Source: Nautilus pompilius (Eukaryota; Mollusca; Cephalopoda; Nautilida; Nautilidae). From it: 64,000 bases of DNA. Under the pieces are notes generated by a model. That model was not told where the DNA came from, did no database searches, and saw nothing but the letters and a program-made list of their open reading frames with translations. Made by a program: the position numbers and the translations under genes. Where the stretch lies: positions 757,501-821,500 of the forward strand of contig JACATO010000600.1 in the NCBI GenBank assembly GCA_018389105.1, read 5' to 3'. Below, piece after piece: positions 49,361 to 61,900 of the stretch (positions are counted from its first letter, which is position 1; every line of letters starts with the position of its first letter).

Positions 49361-50328
49361 AGGATATTGAAATCCTAATAGCATGTGATGCGACATAAAT
49401 TAAAATAATTAAAATACTGTAATTCTTTGTACTAAATAAAAAACATTTGTGATAAAAAACAAAATGTATATAATTTTACTTATTGTCCCAGAGATATAGT
49501 GTTGCTATAATTTCTCGACATTTGGATAAGTTGTAACACAATGAAAAGTGTCACAATTCTGAATTTTGCTTCTGATTTCTACAACACTAAAAAAGCATTA
49601 TACATATAATTATTAGCCTAATATATCTTTTTTAAAAAAGGTAGTTTTCACTTAGCACAAAATTTTTCCAAAAAGTTGAAAAGGGTCAATTTTGTTACAA
49701 CTAGCCACAATCTCCCCTAAATATTTAGAACTTGTAGTCTTCAGAATTGCCATGAAAACTAACCTGCAGTACTAATTCTTCTATACAGTTTAGTACTAAA
49801 GTATTAAAATTGAAGTAATTTGTTTAAATTTGAATATATTAGATCTACTAATGCATTAAGATCAGAAAAATGAGTAACATAATGCACTGATTCATGGATT
49901 CTCAAAGCTTAAATCTGCTAATAATGAAGAGACCATTCCAACAATGCAATGATAACAAAGCAAAAAATCTATTCTACAAATAAATGTCATCCAAGAAGTG
50001 AAAATATAAGGGTTTTTTTTTCAGTGAGCATATTTTAAATGCCTTGATGTTTATAAGAAATTAAGTGTAGAAGTACATTTTAAGTATATGTCTATTTAAT
50101 AGATCAGGAACCATTATTGGAATGTACAAAACAAAATATTGACAAAAATGGGCAATTACAAGAGTTTACCAAAGAATTAATTAGGAGAGACTGTGGATAG
50201 TTGTTAAAGAGGTAAGTTGTTAGAGCAATAGTAATTACTAATTAAACAGAGAATGAAACTATAAGTGATGTCATATACTTTGACCTTCAATCATAAATCA
50301 AAGCATATTACATTGATTATAGCTCATG

Positions 50329-50330
50329 TA

Positions 50331-50362
<32 letters not shown>
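50329..50362. repeat. (TA)n and poly-T tract
   Basis: About nine TA units followed by sixteen T. Confidence 0.95.
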
Positions 50363-51349
50363 GATTACTGGTGGTGTAGCAATGTAGCAATTTACTGTGA
50401 AAACTAGCCACAATTTCCTCTAATCTCCACTTTTTTTTTTAGATGTGAACAAAGAAAAAAATAGCTTTATCATTTTTCTCATCACTGCATTGGTACATGA
50501 AAGCCAATGGAATAAACAGGCAGTAGTCTTCCTTATGTGAAAGTTTCTTACAGATATGCAAGGAAAAAGTGTACATAGCACAACCATGTGATTTGGCAAA
50601 GTTAGAGTTGCTGAGTTATGCCCCACAAATTTTCTTGCACATGTTGTGAAAAATGCATTATTACATTTGAGAAAGTGCTGACCAAGAGCATATATTTAAA
50701 TTTAATTGTAATCAAGATAAATGGCATAAAATTATCTTTCAAATGTCATTAAGCTAAAGTTTTCATGCCTATTAGAACAAACATCTGAACATTTTTTAAA
50801 ATATGGAAGGACTTTTTAACCACCCTCCGTGTGGATTTACTGTAGTGAAAATGACTTTATAAAATGGTTTTATTAAACAACTAACTACATATTTAGCTGG
50901 AAAATCAATCAACTTCATTGTTGCTTTCATCTTTATCCAGAACTTTTAAAAAAATGTTTAAAATATCAAAAAAAAAAAACTTACAAAATAATGAAGTACA
51001 TTTGGTATTTGCTTTTTTTTTAAATTCATTACTTAATTAACTTTCCATTTGAAAATCTACTGGTGTCATCTGTTGCATTGAATGATACAATTTGATCCAT
51101 CTAGAAGTCAAAATCGCTCCAAAGAAACTGTCTTTTTAAGGGTTAAATAATAGCTATTTTACTAGATTTAGCTAGGATGCAGTGGGAACATAGAAAAGAA
51201 CACTTTGGGATGGAAGAATCTTTGTCCCCTACACCAGTTTATAAGATTAATATTTTTTTACTAGAGTTTTAACCCATTTTATCTTTGGTAATATATTTTT
51301 GCTTGCAAAAACTATGGTCTTAAAAAATTAATCCTTCTATTCTTTCCAG

Positions 51350-51387
51350 GGAGTTTTAAACAATCTACCAGCAGTGGCCTGGATACA
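51350..51387 (+). CDS. Candidate 38-bp microexon
   Basis: The acceptor TTCTATTCTTTCCAG precedes 38 bp with a consensus donor GTAAGTATC. Joined in phase to the exon at 45656-45706 it reads GVLNNLPAVAWI plus two bases. An alternative frame reads SFKQSTSSGLDT. No family was recognised. Both splice sites are good, but such a short sequence can arise by chance. Confidence 0.3.
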
Positions 51388-52870
51388 GTAAGTATCTAAA
51401 CTGTCCAGTGTGATTATGTAAAACATACACAGTACCAGGTCAACCTTTATTTATAGTTGTATGTACTATTATATTAGTTTAAGTCGTTCAAAATTAACCT
51501 TGGGAAAAAAAAAAACTAGAGAAGACTAAATTGAAGGAATAGCTACTGCATTCCTTGGTGGACTCTTTTGCTAATCAATATGAAATGGCAAGCAAGTGTT
51601 TTTGTTTATATACAAACTCCATAAAACTATTAAAGGCATCACTAATTTCTATGCCAGGGAGAAAGACTTAAATTAAATGGAATATAATGAAATTTGTAAG
51701 CTAATTATTTTACTTTTCAGATCAATGCTTTTAGTTGTTTCTCACAAAAGATCAGCCTAAAGGGTGGGTCTAAAAGGTGGCAGTTTTCCAGAGATCTTAG
51801 ACTTGGGGTAGAATTTCTAATCCATGAATATGACACTAGATGTGCCAAATGTGGACCAACACTGCTATATATTGTATGAAAAAAAGACAATTTTATTTTA
51901 AAGTTTACCAGAAAATCCTATATTAAAAAAAATTTCTTGTAATCTATGATTAAAGTAGTAGATAATAGTAGTTAGAGATTATCAGATATAATTTGGATAA
52001 AAGGAATAGTAGTCTTATTTAAAGATTAGTTAATTTATTGATTCATCATAATGCACATTACTTTACAGGAGGAAAAATTTGTAAAACAATTTCATTTGCT
52101 TAGCTGTTCTATAAAGAATAATACTTAAAAATAACACCTCTCTGGTAAATATAAATTTTAAAAAGGCAGGGAGCTTCACTTGGTAATAAACTAAAAATTA
52201 TTGCAAAAGGGGGGAGAGAGAAAAAAGAAAGAGAAATAAATGCTTTTATGTGGTAGTTGCATATTGTATAAAAATAATAAAGTTGGGTCCTGACAATTTA
52301 AAAAAATGAAATAATCAGATCATCAGATTTGAGAGTTAAAAAATAAAATAATGAGTAAAGATTAGCTAGCTTTATCTTGTTAAATGATATTTCACCTGTA
52401 CAAAATAAGAGTACAGCTGTTTTCTTCTTCCTAGAATACCATACAAATAATGAACAATAAAGAGAGTATGATCTGAGTTGTGAGACTTAAAACAGTTTAT
52501 TCATGGTAAGATGTCTATTTGTAATAGGACCGCCTTATATGAAAATCATAGATAAAGCTTTATAACTTCAAAACTGTCAAACTTTGGATAACATTTTTTT
52601 GTACAAATTTAAGAGGAAAGGAAAGGTAATTGAAATTTCGTGAAAGGTCTATTTGTTTGTAGCAGCATGGTTCTGAGAGTCAACACAGAAAAACCAGTGA
52701 TATGCCATCTATCCTTTTTTTAAAATTTTATTCTCCATTATAGTGGATATCTATGACAAATAACGCACAATCAACTGACTTAAAAAGTGCATAAACAGTA
52801 AATTTGTTAGCTGACATAGGGGGCACCTTTGTCAGAAGAGGTTTCACAGATACCTTTTTTTTTCTTTCAG

Positions 52871-52992
52871 AAAATAATATCACTGAGATGATGATAACAT
52901 TTCCTTTGTCACTGGTTGATAGCCATCTGTTCATTCACACAGCCAGAGATGGCTATCTAATCTACACCAGAGTGAAAGAGAAAGGAATATAG
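52871..52992 (+). CDS. Candidate terminal exon
   Basis: A long pyrimidine tract ending TTTTTTCTTTCAG precedes an open stretch NNITEMMITFPLSLVDSHLF then IHTARDGYLIYTRVKEKGI and a TAG stop. An AATAAA lies about 80 bp later (53070-53075). Its phase does not match the 38-bp candidate at 51350 directly, so another exon would be needed between them. The segment also holds an 11-bp perfect inverted repeat (52918-52928 with 52947-52957), which may mean it is not protein-coding. Confidence 0.2.
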
Positions 52993-54079
52993 AAGAAAAA
53001 CAATCTATTAACAAAATCACTATTAGAAAACTTGAAAACAACGAAAAATCAACTGTGCTAATATTTTATAATAAAAGAAAAAAAAAAGATTTAAATTGAG
53101 AACGAACAGTTTCATTTATGCTAATGATTTATAACATCGTGCTTTGTATGTTTGTTTTTGTAATTTTCACAATATATTAAAATCATGGCTTTAAAAATGG
53201 ACTATTATGCATTATGGAAATTCAATTAAAAACTGTAATAAAAAAATAAAAATACATATCTATTTTCTGCTATTGAAAGAATAGTTGGATTTCATGGATA
53301 ATTCAAAAAAAATCAGGCAATAAGATAAATTTTTATAGTTTTCTGTCCTTTTCTACATATATCTGAAATTATGAAAAAACAACAATGAAGTACAGACTGT
53401 TGCAAATAAAACTAAATATTCCACACAAAAAAATTTAATAAAATAAATAAGGTTCTACAAGAGGCGGGGTTGTTAGTGTTTATCCTGGCTAGCCATATTG
53501 ATGGCTACAGTTCTATCTGTTTTGGATGGCTCAGTTTCTCTGGATTTCTATCCACTTACAATTAAGAGAGTTCCTGGTAAGTTCTTTGCTTTGGATGAGA
53601 TACCTTGAATGAAATACCACATGCTTATACTGCACCGACAAATATTCATTTTATCTTTGATTTTACTGCATAGAAATTTAAAAACATAAAAGAAAATTAA
53701 GTCAGTGACTAAAATGGTACAGTAAGCTAGCTTGAATATGAAATAGGTTTTCTTGTGCAATGTTTAAACTTAACATTGATCAACATCCTTTAAAAATTTG
53801 AATTTTACAGCCCTACAGTTACATTGTTTTTTTCTGATCTTGAAGTCCAAAGATGCTGCTGCCAACAATGTACCTTTCATGGCAGGACTCAAACATAAAT
53901 TGTTTGTAGTATTAATGGCTTGCATCTCATCTACTCACCAGTGCTTCAGTAGCAGACAGATGAATAAATATTGATGAAAAAAAAAACATTTTTTTAAATC
54001 ACTTATTTTTGTCCACTAAAGAAAATTCAGTGGCAGAAAATGAAAAGGTCAGAAATAGCCAAATTTGGCATATTGCTTT

Positions 54080-54250
54080 AGCATAAATTTTTCTCACACT
54101 TCTTCCACAGCTGGATGCTTGGATTTTCTCTGGCCACCCCAGTTTTCTCCTACATCTAAAAATGAGGAGTCTAGTAGGGATTTCCCTGTTGAGGCAGACA
54201 CACTTCCAATCTGGATTAAGTCACCATTGACGTGTCTGTCCCTCTACAAA
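54080..54250 (+). repeat. tRNA-derived SINE copy e (tail type A), head missing
   Basis: Plus strand: CAGCTGGATGCTTGGATTTT, the central CCAGTTTTCTCCTACATCTA, then the type A tail TAGTAGGGATTTCCCTGTTG, AGGCAGACACACTTCCAATC and TGGATTAAGTCA. This copy runs opposite to the others. Confidence 0.65.
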
Positions 54251-56475
54251 TAACTAATTTCTGTTGTAGACTAGGCAGAAGTAAAGTCAGATGTTACATT
54301 TTCTTTTAATTTTAAAATTTTTAATTTTATTGATTTTTTTTCAACAAGATGATTCTGTCTTCAGTTTTTCCTACTAAAACCATCTAACAGATGTATTAAT
54401 GCATTATTAATTAAAGTTTGTTTTTTTACTAACCATGCTATATCAGTTAAACGTGATGATAGGGTCCATCTTATTTTAAATTGCAGCACCTAACTCTAGA
54501 CATTGCAAGTTTTTAGTACATTAGCACAGAACTGAGTTGATGAAATGTTTATAAACTTTTTTTTTTTTGAAGCAAAAGGGAAATAAATTTTGTACAAAAT
54601 AAAAATAAAAATGAAATATTGCACCAACCAAATGTAGTGACAAACAGAGTTTATGATGTTTTAGTTGTAAATGTATGATTGAAACTTTCAAGTGGCTTTT
54701 ATAATTGTTGATGTTTCACAAAACTAAATTTGTAATTTTTAAAAATATATTTATTATACTTCATTATTTCGTATTTTAAAGAATGTGAATCAAAGGTAAG
54801 TGGATACTGTTTTTCACTATCCTTTAGTTAGTAGTTTATTTTTATAGATTCCAACTTTCTTAATGCCATAAGCCTTTAATTTTAATTAACAGCCACATAG
54901 ATTGATAAATGGCTACTCAGTGCAAACCAATACAAAAAAGTAAAATAATATGTCCAGCTGACTGGCAAAATGACAATGGATTTTCTATAGGTTTCTGCCA
55001 GAACAACAAACTCAGGCAAAAATGCCAAAAGAAAACATAATAGTATAAAAAAAAGCATTCCACCTTCAGCAGTGCAAGTCTGTGTGTGGAAAATATGAAA
55101 TACCTGCAAATTTACACTTGACTGATTCTGCCAAAAGAAAATTCTAACCATAGTGAAAGATATCAGAAATGACATCTGATATGAAAAGAGACTCCTCCAG
55201 GAAAAAAGGAATTGAATAGCAGCTTTCCACAAACAAATCTAATGTAATTTTTTTTATTATATATACTTTTTTATGTAATTAACACAGCAGATATACATTT
55301 TTGTTTCTGACCTGTTACCTTTATTTGCTTTTACATTCATTTTTTTAAAAAAATCAATTTTCTGAATATTGATGTAGAAAAATAGATGCAGTACAGGAGG
55401 AAAAAAATAACGAAAGATTGAGATGAAAAGCAATTAACTGATGTGATTTTCTTGTGTGAAGATTATGGAAAAAAATTTTAAAGTTACAAAACAGAAACCT
55501 AGTTTCATCAGTTTGCCATTTTCTAATGTATAAGGTAGATAACCAGCATATATAGTAAATGGCAAAAAATAAAATATAGAGAAAGACTTAGTTGAGTTGT
55601 TCACAGCAGAAATACTCAAGCATGGTGGTGAAAATTTTCAATGGTATTTATTATCAAAAAATTTCATAGAGCAAAATGACCACTAACTGGGGTAAAGAAA
55701 ATGTTGTAATATTTAATGTGGTATCAGGTGGTTTAATCATCAGAAAACTGTTCAAGCTCAGATGACTTCTCCAACAGCACCTTGGGAATACTGCAATATA
55801 TCTTAAACATAAAGTACACCAGAAAACTTCTCTGAAGCAATATTATGTAGCTTTTCTGGCAGGCACACAATCATACCCACTGAGTTTTGTAGCACATCTA
55901 TCTGTATTCTTGAGGTTCTCTGATAAACTGAGTAGAGTCTGCTTTTTTATTATTTTTTTTTGTATTTACAGGCATTTAAAAAATGTAATGCACATTAATT
56001 TATCATAGTTATAAATTCCAACAAAGCTGTCAGATATGGTTTACATGGGTCATTATATATGCAGCTATGTACATTAGTAAACAATATTTTGGTTGTTTTG
56101 TTAGTTCAGACTCAAGCTCCTACAGGCAATAACTTAAACTTTATAAGCATCTTAGCAGGTTGCAGATCTTTAGTAAGAGAAGATGGGTTGCTTTGCTGAG
56201 CACCATGAAATGTAATCAGTACATTTAAAAATGCTCTGCACCAAGCGAAAATTTATTTTAAATTCATCTCTGCCACAAAGAACATTAGGACCATATTCCT
56301 GCATTATTTAAAAAATATTTTAAAAATGACCAATGTTTTGCAAGTCTTAATCACTAAACATAAGATTTCTTTTATTATGGATAGAGCAGTTCAAATAGAC
56401 AGGGATGAGGATTATGCATGCATTCTTCTTAAGTTTCTGTAAAATTTTACTGCAAGCATAATAATAAAATTTCTT
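54251..56475. other. AT-rich non-coding DNA
   Basis: No gene recognised. The 116-codon minus-strand frame at 54882-55232 is rich in Phe/Leu and has no recognisable features. Confidence 0.4.
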
Positions 56476-56479
56476 CAAC

Positions 56480-56785
56480 AAACCTGTGCACCACTGTTGG
56501 TACATAAGGCACCTGCCCACCAGAGGAAACCCTAGTTTTAGTTTCCTAAGCCCTTCACATAAGAACAGGATGTGAAGATTAGATGCTTATCCACTGCAAA
56601 AAGTCCCCACTAGAACTTCAGTATGTAGAAATCAGAGGAAAGCAGAGTATCTAGAGAAAACCCACAGCCAGCTGGTAAAGAAGAGTGAGAAGAAAGCATG
56701 ACAGGAAAGTACATGAAATCTATTGAAATTCAAATTTGGGCTCTCAACCTTGATAGTCCAGTACCCTATGGCACCCCAGTAATAA
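56480..56785 (-). repeat. tRNA-derived SINE copy f (tail type B), full length
   Basis: Minus strand: the head is GGGGTGCCATAGGGTACTGG, then ACTATCAAGGTTGAGAGCCC with the B-box remnant AAATTTGAATTTC. The TTCTTCTCACTCTTCTTTAC block and the central domain (GGGTTTTCTCTAGATACTCT) follow. The type B tail (GTTTCCTCTGGTGGGCAGGT, CCTTATGTACCAAC) matches copy d. Confidence 0.7.
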
Positions 56786-58225
56786 AATATTTATTCCACT
56801 GTTAATTTTGTTTAGCTAAAAAGAAGGCTAAAGACTGTAGGATTTTAAATGTATGTAACTTGGGAAATCTTGCCAACTCAAATAAATGCACATCTTCAAA
56901 TCTTTTAGACTTAAATATAATCAGAAATAGATACAAATAAAAACCTGTGCCTAATGAAACTGAAGAAAAACACCACTATGAAAGACACCATTGTGTCTAG
57001 ATATTTTTGTAGTATACCTTGCCTGCTTTCTTTCTTCTTAACTCACAGTGGGAGATAGTTCAAATGTCTCTTGGAATCATTATGAAAAATTAATGGAACT
57101 ATCTACATTTTTGAAAGAGACAAGACAATGTATAAAAATAAAGCCAATGACCAAGTTGAGTTGTCCTTTTATCTTGTCACCTGTCAAACGGAAGTAGGTC
57201 CTGTTAATATCCAAACACACACATATACTCTCCCCATTCATTTCCTATGTAGGCCACACAATACAAAATCAAAATTAAAAGCTGCCTGACTGTAGACATT
57301 TATTTTGCTGTGATTTTTACAGAGTAAAATACAAAACTGTCTCCTAAAATATAAGATTATCATTAGAAAACTATTGAGAAATTAACTCTTGATGACACTG
57401 CTAGCATGTAATGTCATGTGATTTAAAATATCTTCAAATCCATGTTAACTGCAATGTATTTGTGCAAATACTAAAAACAACAACAAAGATCTTTTGAAGT
57501 TTTTTCAGATTAGAATCTTAAAGCAAATCAGCTCTCTTTGATGTGATATTTATGGTACATGTCAAATATAAAGAACATTATTTAAAAATCTATCTTTTTT
57601 GATTTGATCAAATTTTAAAGTCACAGAAATTTTAACTACAAACTAAACTTTAAAAAAAAAAAGAGAGACTTTTGCAGCAGAATAAAATGTGGAAGTATAA
57701 TAAAGTAAACAAGATGAATTTTCCATAATACTGTGTGTGTGTGTGTGTGTGTCATGATGCTATGCTAACAGTACCAAAATATGGCTACTGATGTGGAGCA
57801 TGGGAAAGTATATTTTTAAAAGCAGCATTACACAATTTTTTTTTGTGAGGAGAGAAAAACGCAATACATAATACATTTTAAATTTAGAACAGCTTGCCTC
57901 TGTCTATTAGTTATTATGAAAGTTGTTGTGATTTTTGAAGGCTTTCTTGAATAAAAGGTAGGAGCAGCAGTAGTCTAGATAACAGATTTCTTACAGGAAC
58001 TCATGCTAAATCTGCAGCATGATATATTTTTTTTCAAACTTATCAGAAATCTATGTTTGTAATCTTTATTAATCCTATCCAAAATCTATAGATCATATTC
58101 TTTATTAACCCTTATCCAAAACAAGTGGTACCAAAAAGGTCACTATCATTAAAAGTACAAGAAAAAATCACATTCATTGTTGTGTCATACACCAATGTTT
58201 ACAACAAAGACAATCTTCATGAGTT
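56786..58225. other. AT-rich non-coding DNA
   Basis: No gene recognised. A TG microsatellite lies at 57732-57752. Confidence 0.4.
57732..57752. repeat. (TG)n microsatellite
   Basis: About ten uninterrupted TG units. Confidence 0.95.
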
Positions 58226-58229
58226 GTTC

Positions 58230-58430
58230 ACTAGAAAGCATTTCAATCCTGCACCATAAAAGACCTGGCAACTTCAACTCTGGGCCAAAGAAAACCACCC
58301 TAACCAGCTGGTAAAGAAAGCTGAAAAGAAACCATGCCAAACCAAGTTGATCCTGACCAGGATTTGAAATTGGACCTCAATTTAGTAGTTTTGGAATCTA
58401 CCACTAGACTACAATGGCATCCTAACAAAA
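58230..58430 (-). repeat. tRNA-derived SINE copy g, best tRNA-like head
   Basis: The minus strand starts GGATGCCATTGTAGTCTAGT then GGTAG, giving the A-box TAGTCTAGTGG. The B-box-like GGTCCAATTTCAAATCC follows about 45 bases on. It then has GGCATGGTTTCTTTTCAGCT and CTTTACCAGCTGG, and a short central segment. The tail differs from types A and B. Confidence 0.7.
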
Positions 58431-59395
58431 TAGTTTACATTTTTAATCTTTAGAATTTCATAAAAAAAATAAGTGCTTTGATTAAAACTAGTAAATTATT
58501 CAAAATAGATCTTTAAAAATAAAAAATAAAATTCAGATGTTTTTATTTCCTAAAATCATAGCAGAAATATGACAGTAGTTATTTGCCCTTGTCTAAGTTT
58601 TGCATGGTACTTAGATAATTAAAATTCAAAGTAGGAATTATTGCAATAGTTTAAAATAAACAAATTTATAAAAATAAAAGTTAATATTAAATTCTAAATT
58701 TTTAGAACTGTCACAGTGGCCTTGAATTTCATTGAAACATCAAAGATCTTGAGTTTAAAATATTAGTTTCTCCCATACAATAGTAAACATCTGACAAATG
58801 CTGCTACTTGAAAATCAGAGGCATAGATTTTAATTAATTTATCACAAAGTCTCCAAATTCAAGTGATTACTGATTTATTTATAATGATTTCAATCTTCTG
58901 TTTTTGTTGTTTTCAGTTGTTAGTAATTTTTCTGGATTTAATTTCTGCAAGACAGGATGCCAATTACAAAGAGTTTAGTAGAAAGTTAGTTCAACTTTAT
59001 AATAATGGTGCATTATCAACTGGTAATCAAAAATTAAACTAATCTGGTCACTAGCTGATGGTCTACTCTTTATTCACTATTCTGCACTAGATTACTCATT
59101 AAATTCTAAAACTCCATAAATGAAGAGTAGGCCTCTTCTATATATGAAATGATGTTAAGCAAGTATAAAAAATAAACTCAGTGAGCAAAGTTACAATGCC
59201 ACAATGTTTACAGTAAATTCTTAGTAACGTGCAAACTTATTATAACAAGTGCTCTTTTGATGGAGAAAAGTAACAGCAAGAGAATCAAAATCTATAATTT
59301 ACTTATTTTAGGGGAGGGTAATATCTGAGTAATATTGGAACAATTAATATATAATTGATCATTGGTGAAGTTACTGTTACAAATTACCAGTCAAT
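58431..59395. other. AT-rich non-coding DNA
   Basis: No coding signature or repeat recognised. Confidence 0.4.
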
Positions 59396-59404
59396 ATTTT
59401 GTAT

Positions 59405-60410
59405 GTCTGCCTTTTAGTTGTAACTGCAGCCTGCCAATGTTCTGGCATTGTATCAAAGTACTTTTCTCAGTTGCTCTGATCAAGACTGTTCCAAGCTACC
59501 TGCAGTTTCTTCTTACAATGTTTCCTTTCATCCAATCTTAGATTTATCCAATTTCTATAAAATAAAACCTCAAATTTTTTTCATTTCGGTTACAGTAAAG
59601 ACATTTTGCTGCTATTTCATGGTGTTAATGTTTCCATCAGTTTCTTTATCTGCTAAGTATGTCATACAGAGCTATGAAAAATGCTGAGAGTCATTATCTA
59701 CTGAAATATGAATCCACAACCAATAAGCTGCTGCCCAGATGAAATTCTACTATATAACAGGATACTGTAATAAACACACTTCTTGTTGTACCATTGAGTT
59801 CAAGTAACTTCTTGACACCACTAACAGTTATGCAGTCCCATATCATTGCATTACCATCTTTTATGTTTCATGATTAAGCTCAGATAATGAATGGCTTCTC
59901 ACCTGCTCTGAAAATACACATACCCATCTCTTAGCAGTTAAAAATATTGTATTTTGATTTTCTCTTAGTGTACTTACTCCATGTCAGTCCTATAAAATCC
60001 AGCTTTCATGCTCTTTTGAAAAGTAAAGTCATATTATACAATTCTTGTTTTTTTCACACAAACTGTGTCAATTAAATTTGGTTTCTGTAGTGTTCACCTT
60101 ATTGAAGAACTTATATGCTGTTCATTTCAGAAGAAAAATTGTGCTGATGCCTTTTTTTTAGTCTCTTAGGCTTAGGTCTTTACAATATTTCTTAACCAAT
60201 GCCCTTAGTTTTTATTTCCTACTTTATCTAGGGAAAATATTATGCAAATGAATTTCTTTCAACCAATCTAGAGTGTATTTTACTATTTTCCATCCAGCAC
60301 AAAAATACTTTAATGCTTAACTATTTGTCATATGGCAATTCTCCAAACCTTCCCATATCAAATAGCTATTATTTCTGTGGTTTTTTAGTCATATCAAACT
60401 TTTTATAACC
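59405..60410 (-). pseudogene. Tc1-like transposase, decayed
   Basis: Minus-strand blocks in order: LYFSKEHESWIL (about 60035; compare FAKEHxxWTxxDW), RENQNTIFLTAKRWVCV (eroded DESKxxLF...), MVMQ then WDCITVSGVKKLLELNGTT-like coding (about 59860-59800; compare VMVWGCMTxxGVGxLxxIDGTM), DNDSQHFS with YLADKETDG (about 59700-59640; compare QDNDPKHTAK...YL, second catalytic D), and the C-terminus AWNSLDQS with EKYFDTMPEHWQAAVTTK (59490-59420; compare the Tc1 SMPRR..AVI..KG end). Many stops. No terminal inverted repeats recognised. Confidence 0.65.
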
Positions 60411-60960
60411 TTATTGAAAAAAAAACATTTTCTTTTTCTGTTTTAATAATTGGCATCTGTTTTGTTCCTTTCTTAATCGTTATGTATATAATGACATGTT
60501 TTCTATATTTTGTGGTATTCTTTTTAATGATATAAGATTGATGTTCACTGAAGGGTCAGCTTTTCTTTCATTTTGGAATTGAAAAGAGCCTTTTGTCCAC
60601 ATTTTTTAATATCTGTATTACACTAGTATTTATCTTCAATAATACAAATGCCCCTTTATAACTATTTTCCCTTTGTAAATAAAAGTATTCAGCATTTTAT
60701 ACTCACTTAATACATTTTCACACACACACACATTAATCAAAACTATAGAAATATTGTGATATAAAATGTATAAATAAAATTCAAAACAACTGACCATAAA
60801 GTTTAGCATTTAACTATTATTTTGCATAGCATCTGGACATTTTTCAATACATTTAGTGATGCTATGTTGATATAAAATATTCACTAACTACATCAAAGAT
60901 ACATTTTCTTTAGTAGAATACATGGTCACCTCTGAATGTACTACAGTATTGTAACTACAT
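60411..60960. other. Spacer between two Tc1-like remnants
   Basis: AT-rich with a short CA run at 60719-60731. No terminal inverted repeats were recognised. Confidence 0.4.
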
Positions 60961-60964
60961 CTTA

Positions 60965-61900
60965 TACTGTTCATCAGATGTCTGAGGCAGTCTTGCTTCT
61001 GTGCACTTCATTCTTTTGCAAAGTCTTGACAGAGTTTTGGAATGGCCCCTAAAGCACATGCTTGCTTCCCAATGCATCTAGAGCTCATCTCATATATGAA
61101 CTGGGCTTTAGGTCAGAAACAAGTCAGTCATGAAAGACATTGGATATTTCCTCTTGAAGATGGTTTAAAAGTATTCTTGTATTATCATCCATGAAGGTGA
61201 ATTAATTTCTGTAACTTTGTACAAATGGGATAATAACAGGCCTAATGACCTCATTCAGGTAGCATTGACCAGCAACAGATCCAAGAAAAATAATCAGCTT
61301 ACATTTATGGCCATGTGAGATAGTACCCCAGACTAAAACACTGCCACCAAAATGTGGTCTCTTTCTAATAAGTTATAATCAGCAATGAGTTGGTTATAAA
61401 TGTCCATTATCAAAATAAAGGTTGAATTCATTTTGATCAAAAAAGAAATCCCAACTTCATTACACCCCACTCAAGTGTTTAAAGCATGTAAAATATTGGA
61501 AGTTTAGGGTTATTCACAGAAGGTTCAAAGGACCCAGACTATACAACTCATTCTAGATGGAACATAATGATGAAACAGTGCAGTTATGTTAGGCCAGATA
61601 GGTAAGATAACAATTATTGTGATCATTACTACTGCTGAGATGCTGCCTGCCAAGACTTTTGTAGACAGAACGGATCTTTCTTCACTTCAGTAAAAATTAC
61701 CTATTGACATTAATAACGTGTGCAACACCAATTTTCAAAGCCTAGTTATTGCTAGATATTAATGTTCACTGGTAAGTCATCATCAAAAAGCCATACTCTC
61801 CAATTTAGTAAATTCATCATGTTAAAATCTTTTATGCTCAATTTGACCAAAATCATGCAAGCTTGAAATCACCTAACAATGGCATGTGGAACTTCCCATC
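60965..61900 (-). pseudogene. Tc1-like transposase, decayed, different subfamily
   Basis: Minus strand. FDQNEFNLYFDNGHL (about 61445-61400) corresponds to FTDESRFNLxFADGR with the first catalytic D. It is followed by RPHFGGSVLVWGTISHG, KCKLIIFLGSVAGQCYLNEV and IRPVIIPFVQSY (61360-61215), all in one frame. Then come FTFMDDNTRILLNHL (61205-61155, second catalytic D) and DALGSKHVL near 61070. The SPDLNPIEH motif is eroded to SDLKPSSYM, so the acidic third residue is lost. The middle is well preserved; the N-terminal helix-turn-helix region (to about 61900) is poorly readable. Confidence 0.7.

Larger units (their letters stand above)
44484..54079. other. Mostly AT-rich non-coding DNA, possibly intronic
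   Basis: No complete gene. It contains three short candidate exons on the plus strand (45656-45706, 51350-51387, 52871-52992), microsatellites (47255-47285, 49312-49357, 50329-50362), a higher-complexity block at 48100-48540 and a dispersed repeat copy at 50185-50250. Confidence 0.4.

Noticed and set aside
54781..54800. AG...GTAAGT pair near 54780
   Set aside because: The enclosed segment would be a 14-bp exon, too short to support.
54882..55232. 116-codon minus-strand frame
   Set aside because: Phe/Leu-rich translation of AT-rich DNA with no domain, splice context or conserved pattern. It only looks like a membrane protein because of composition.
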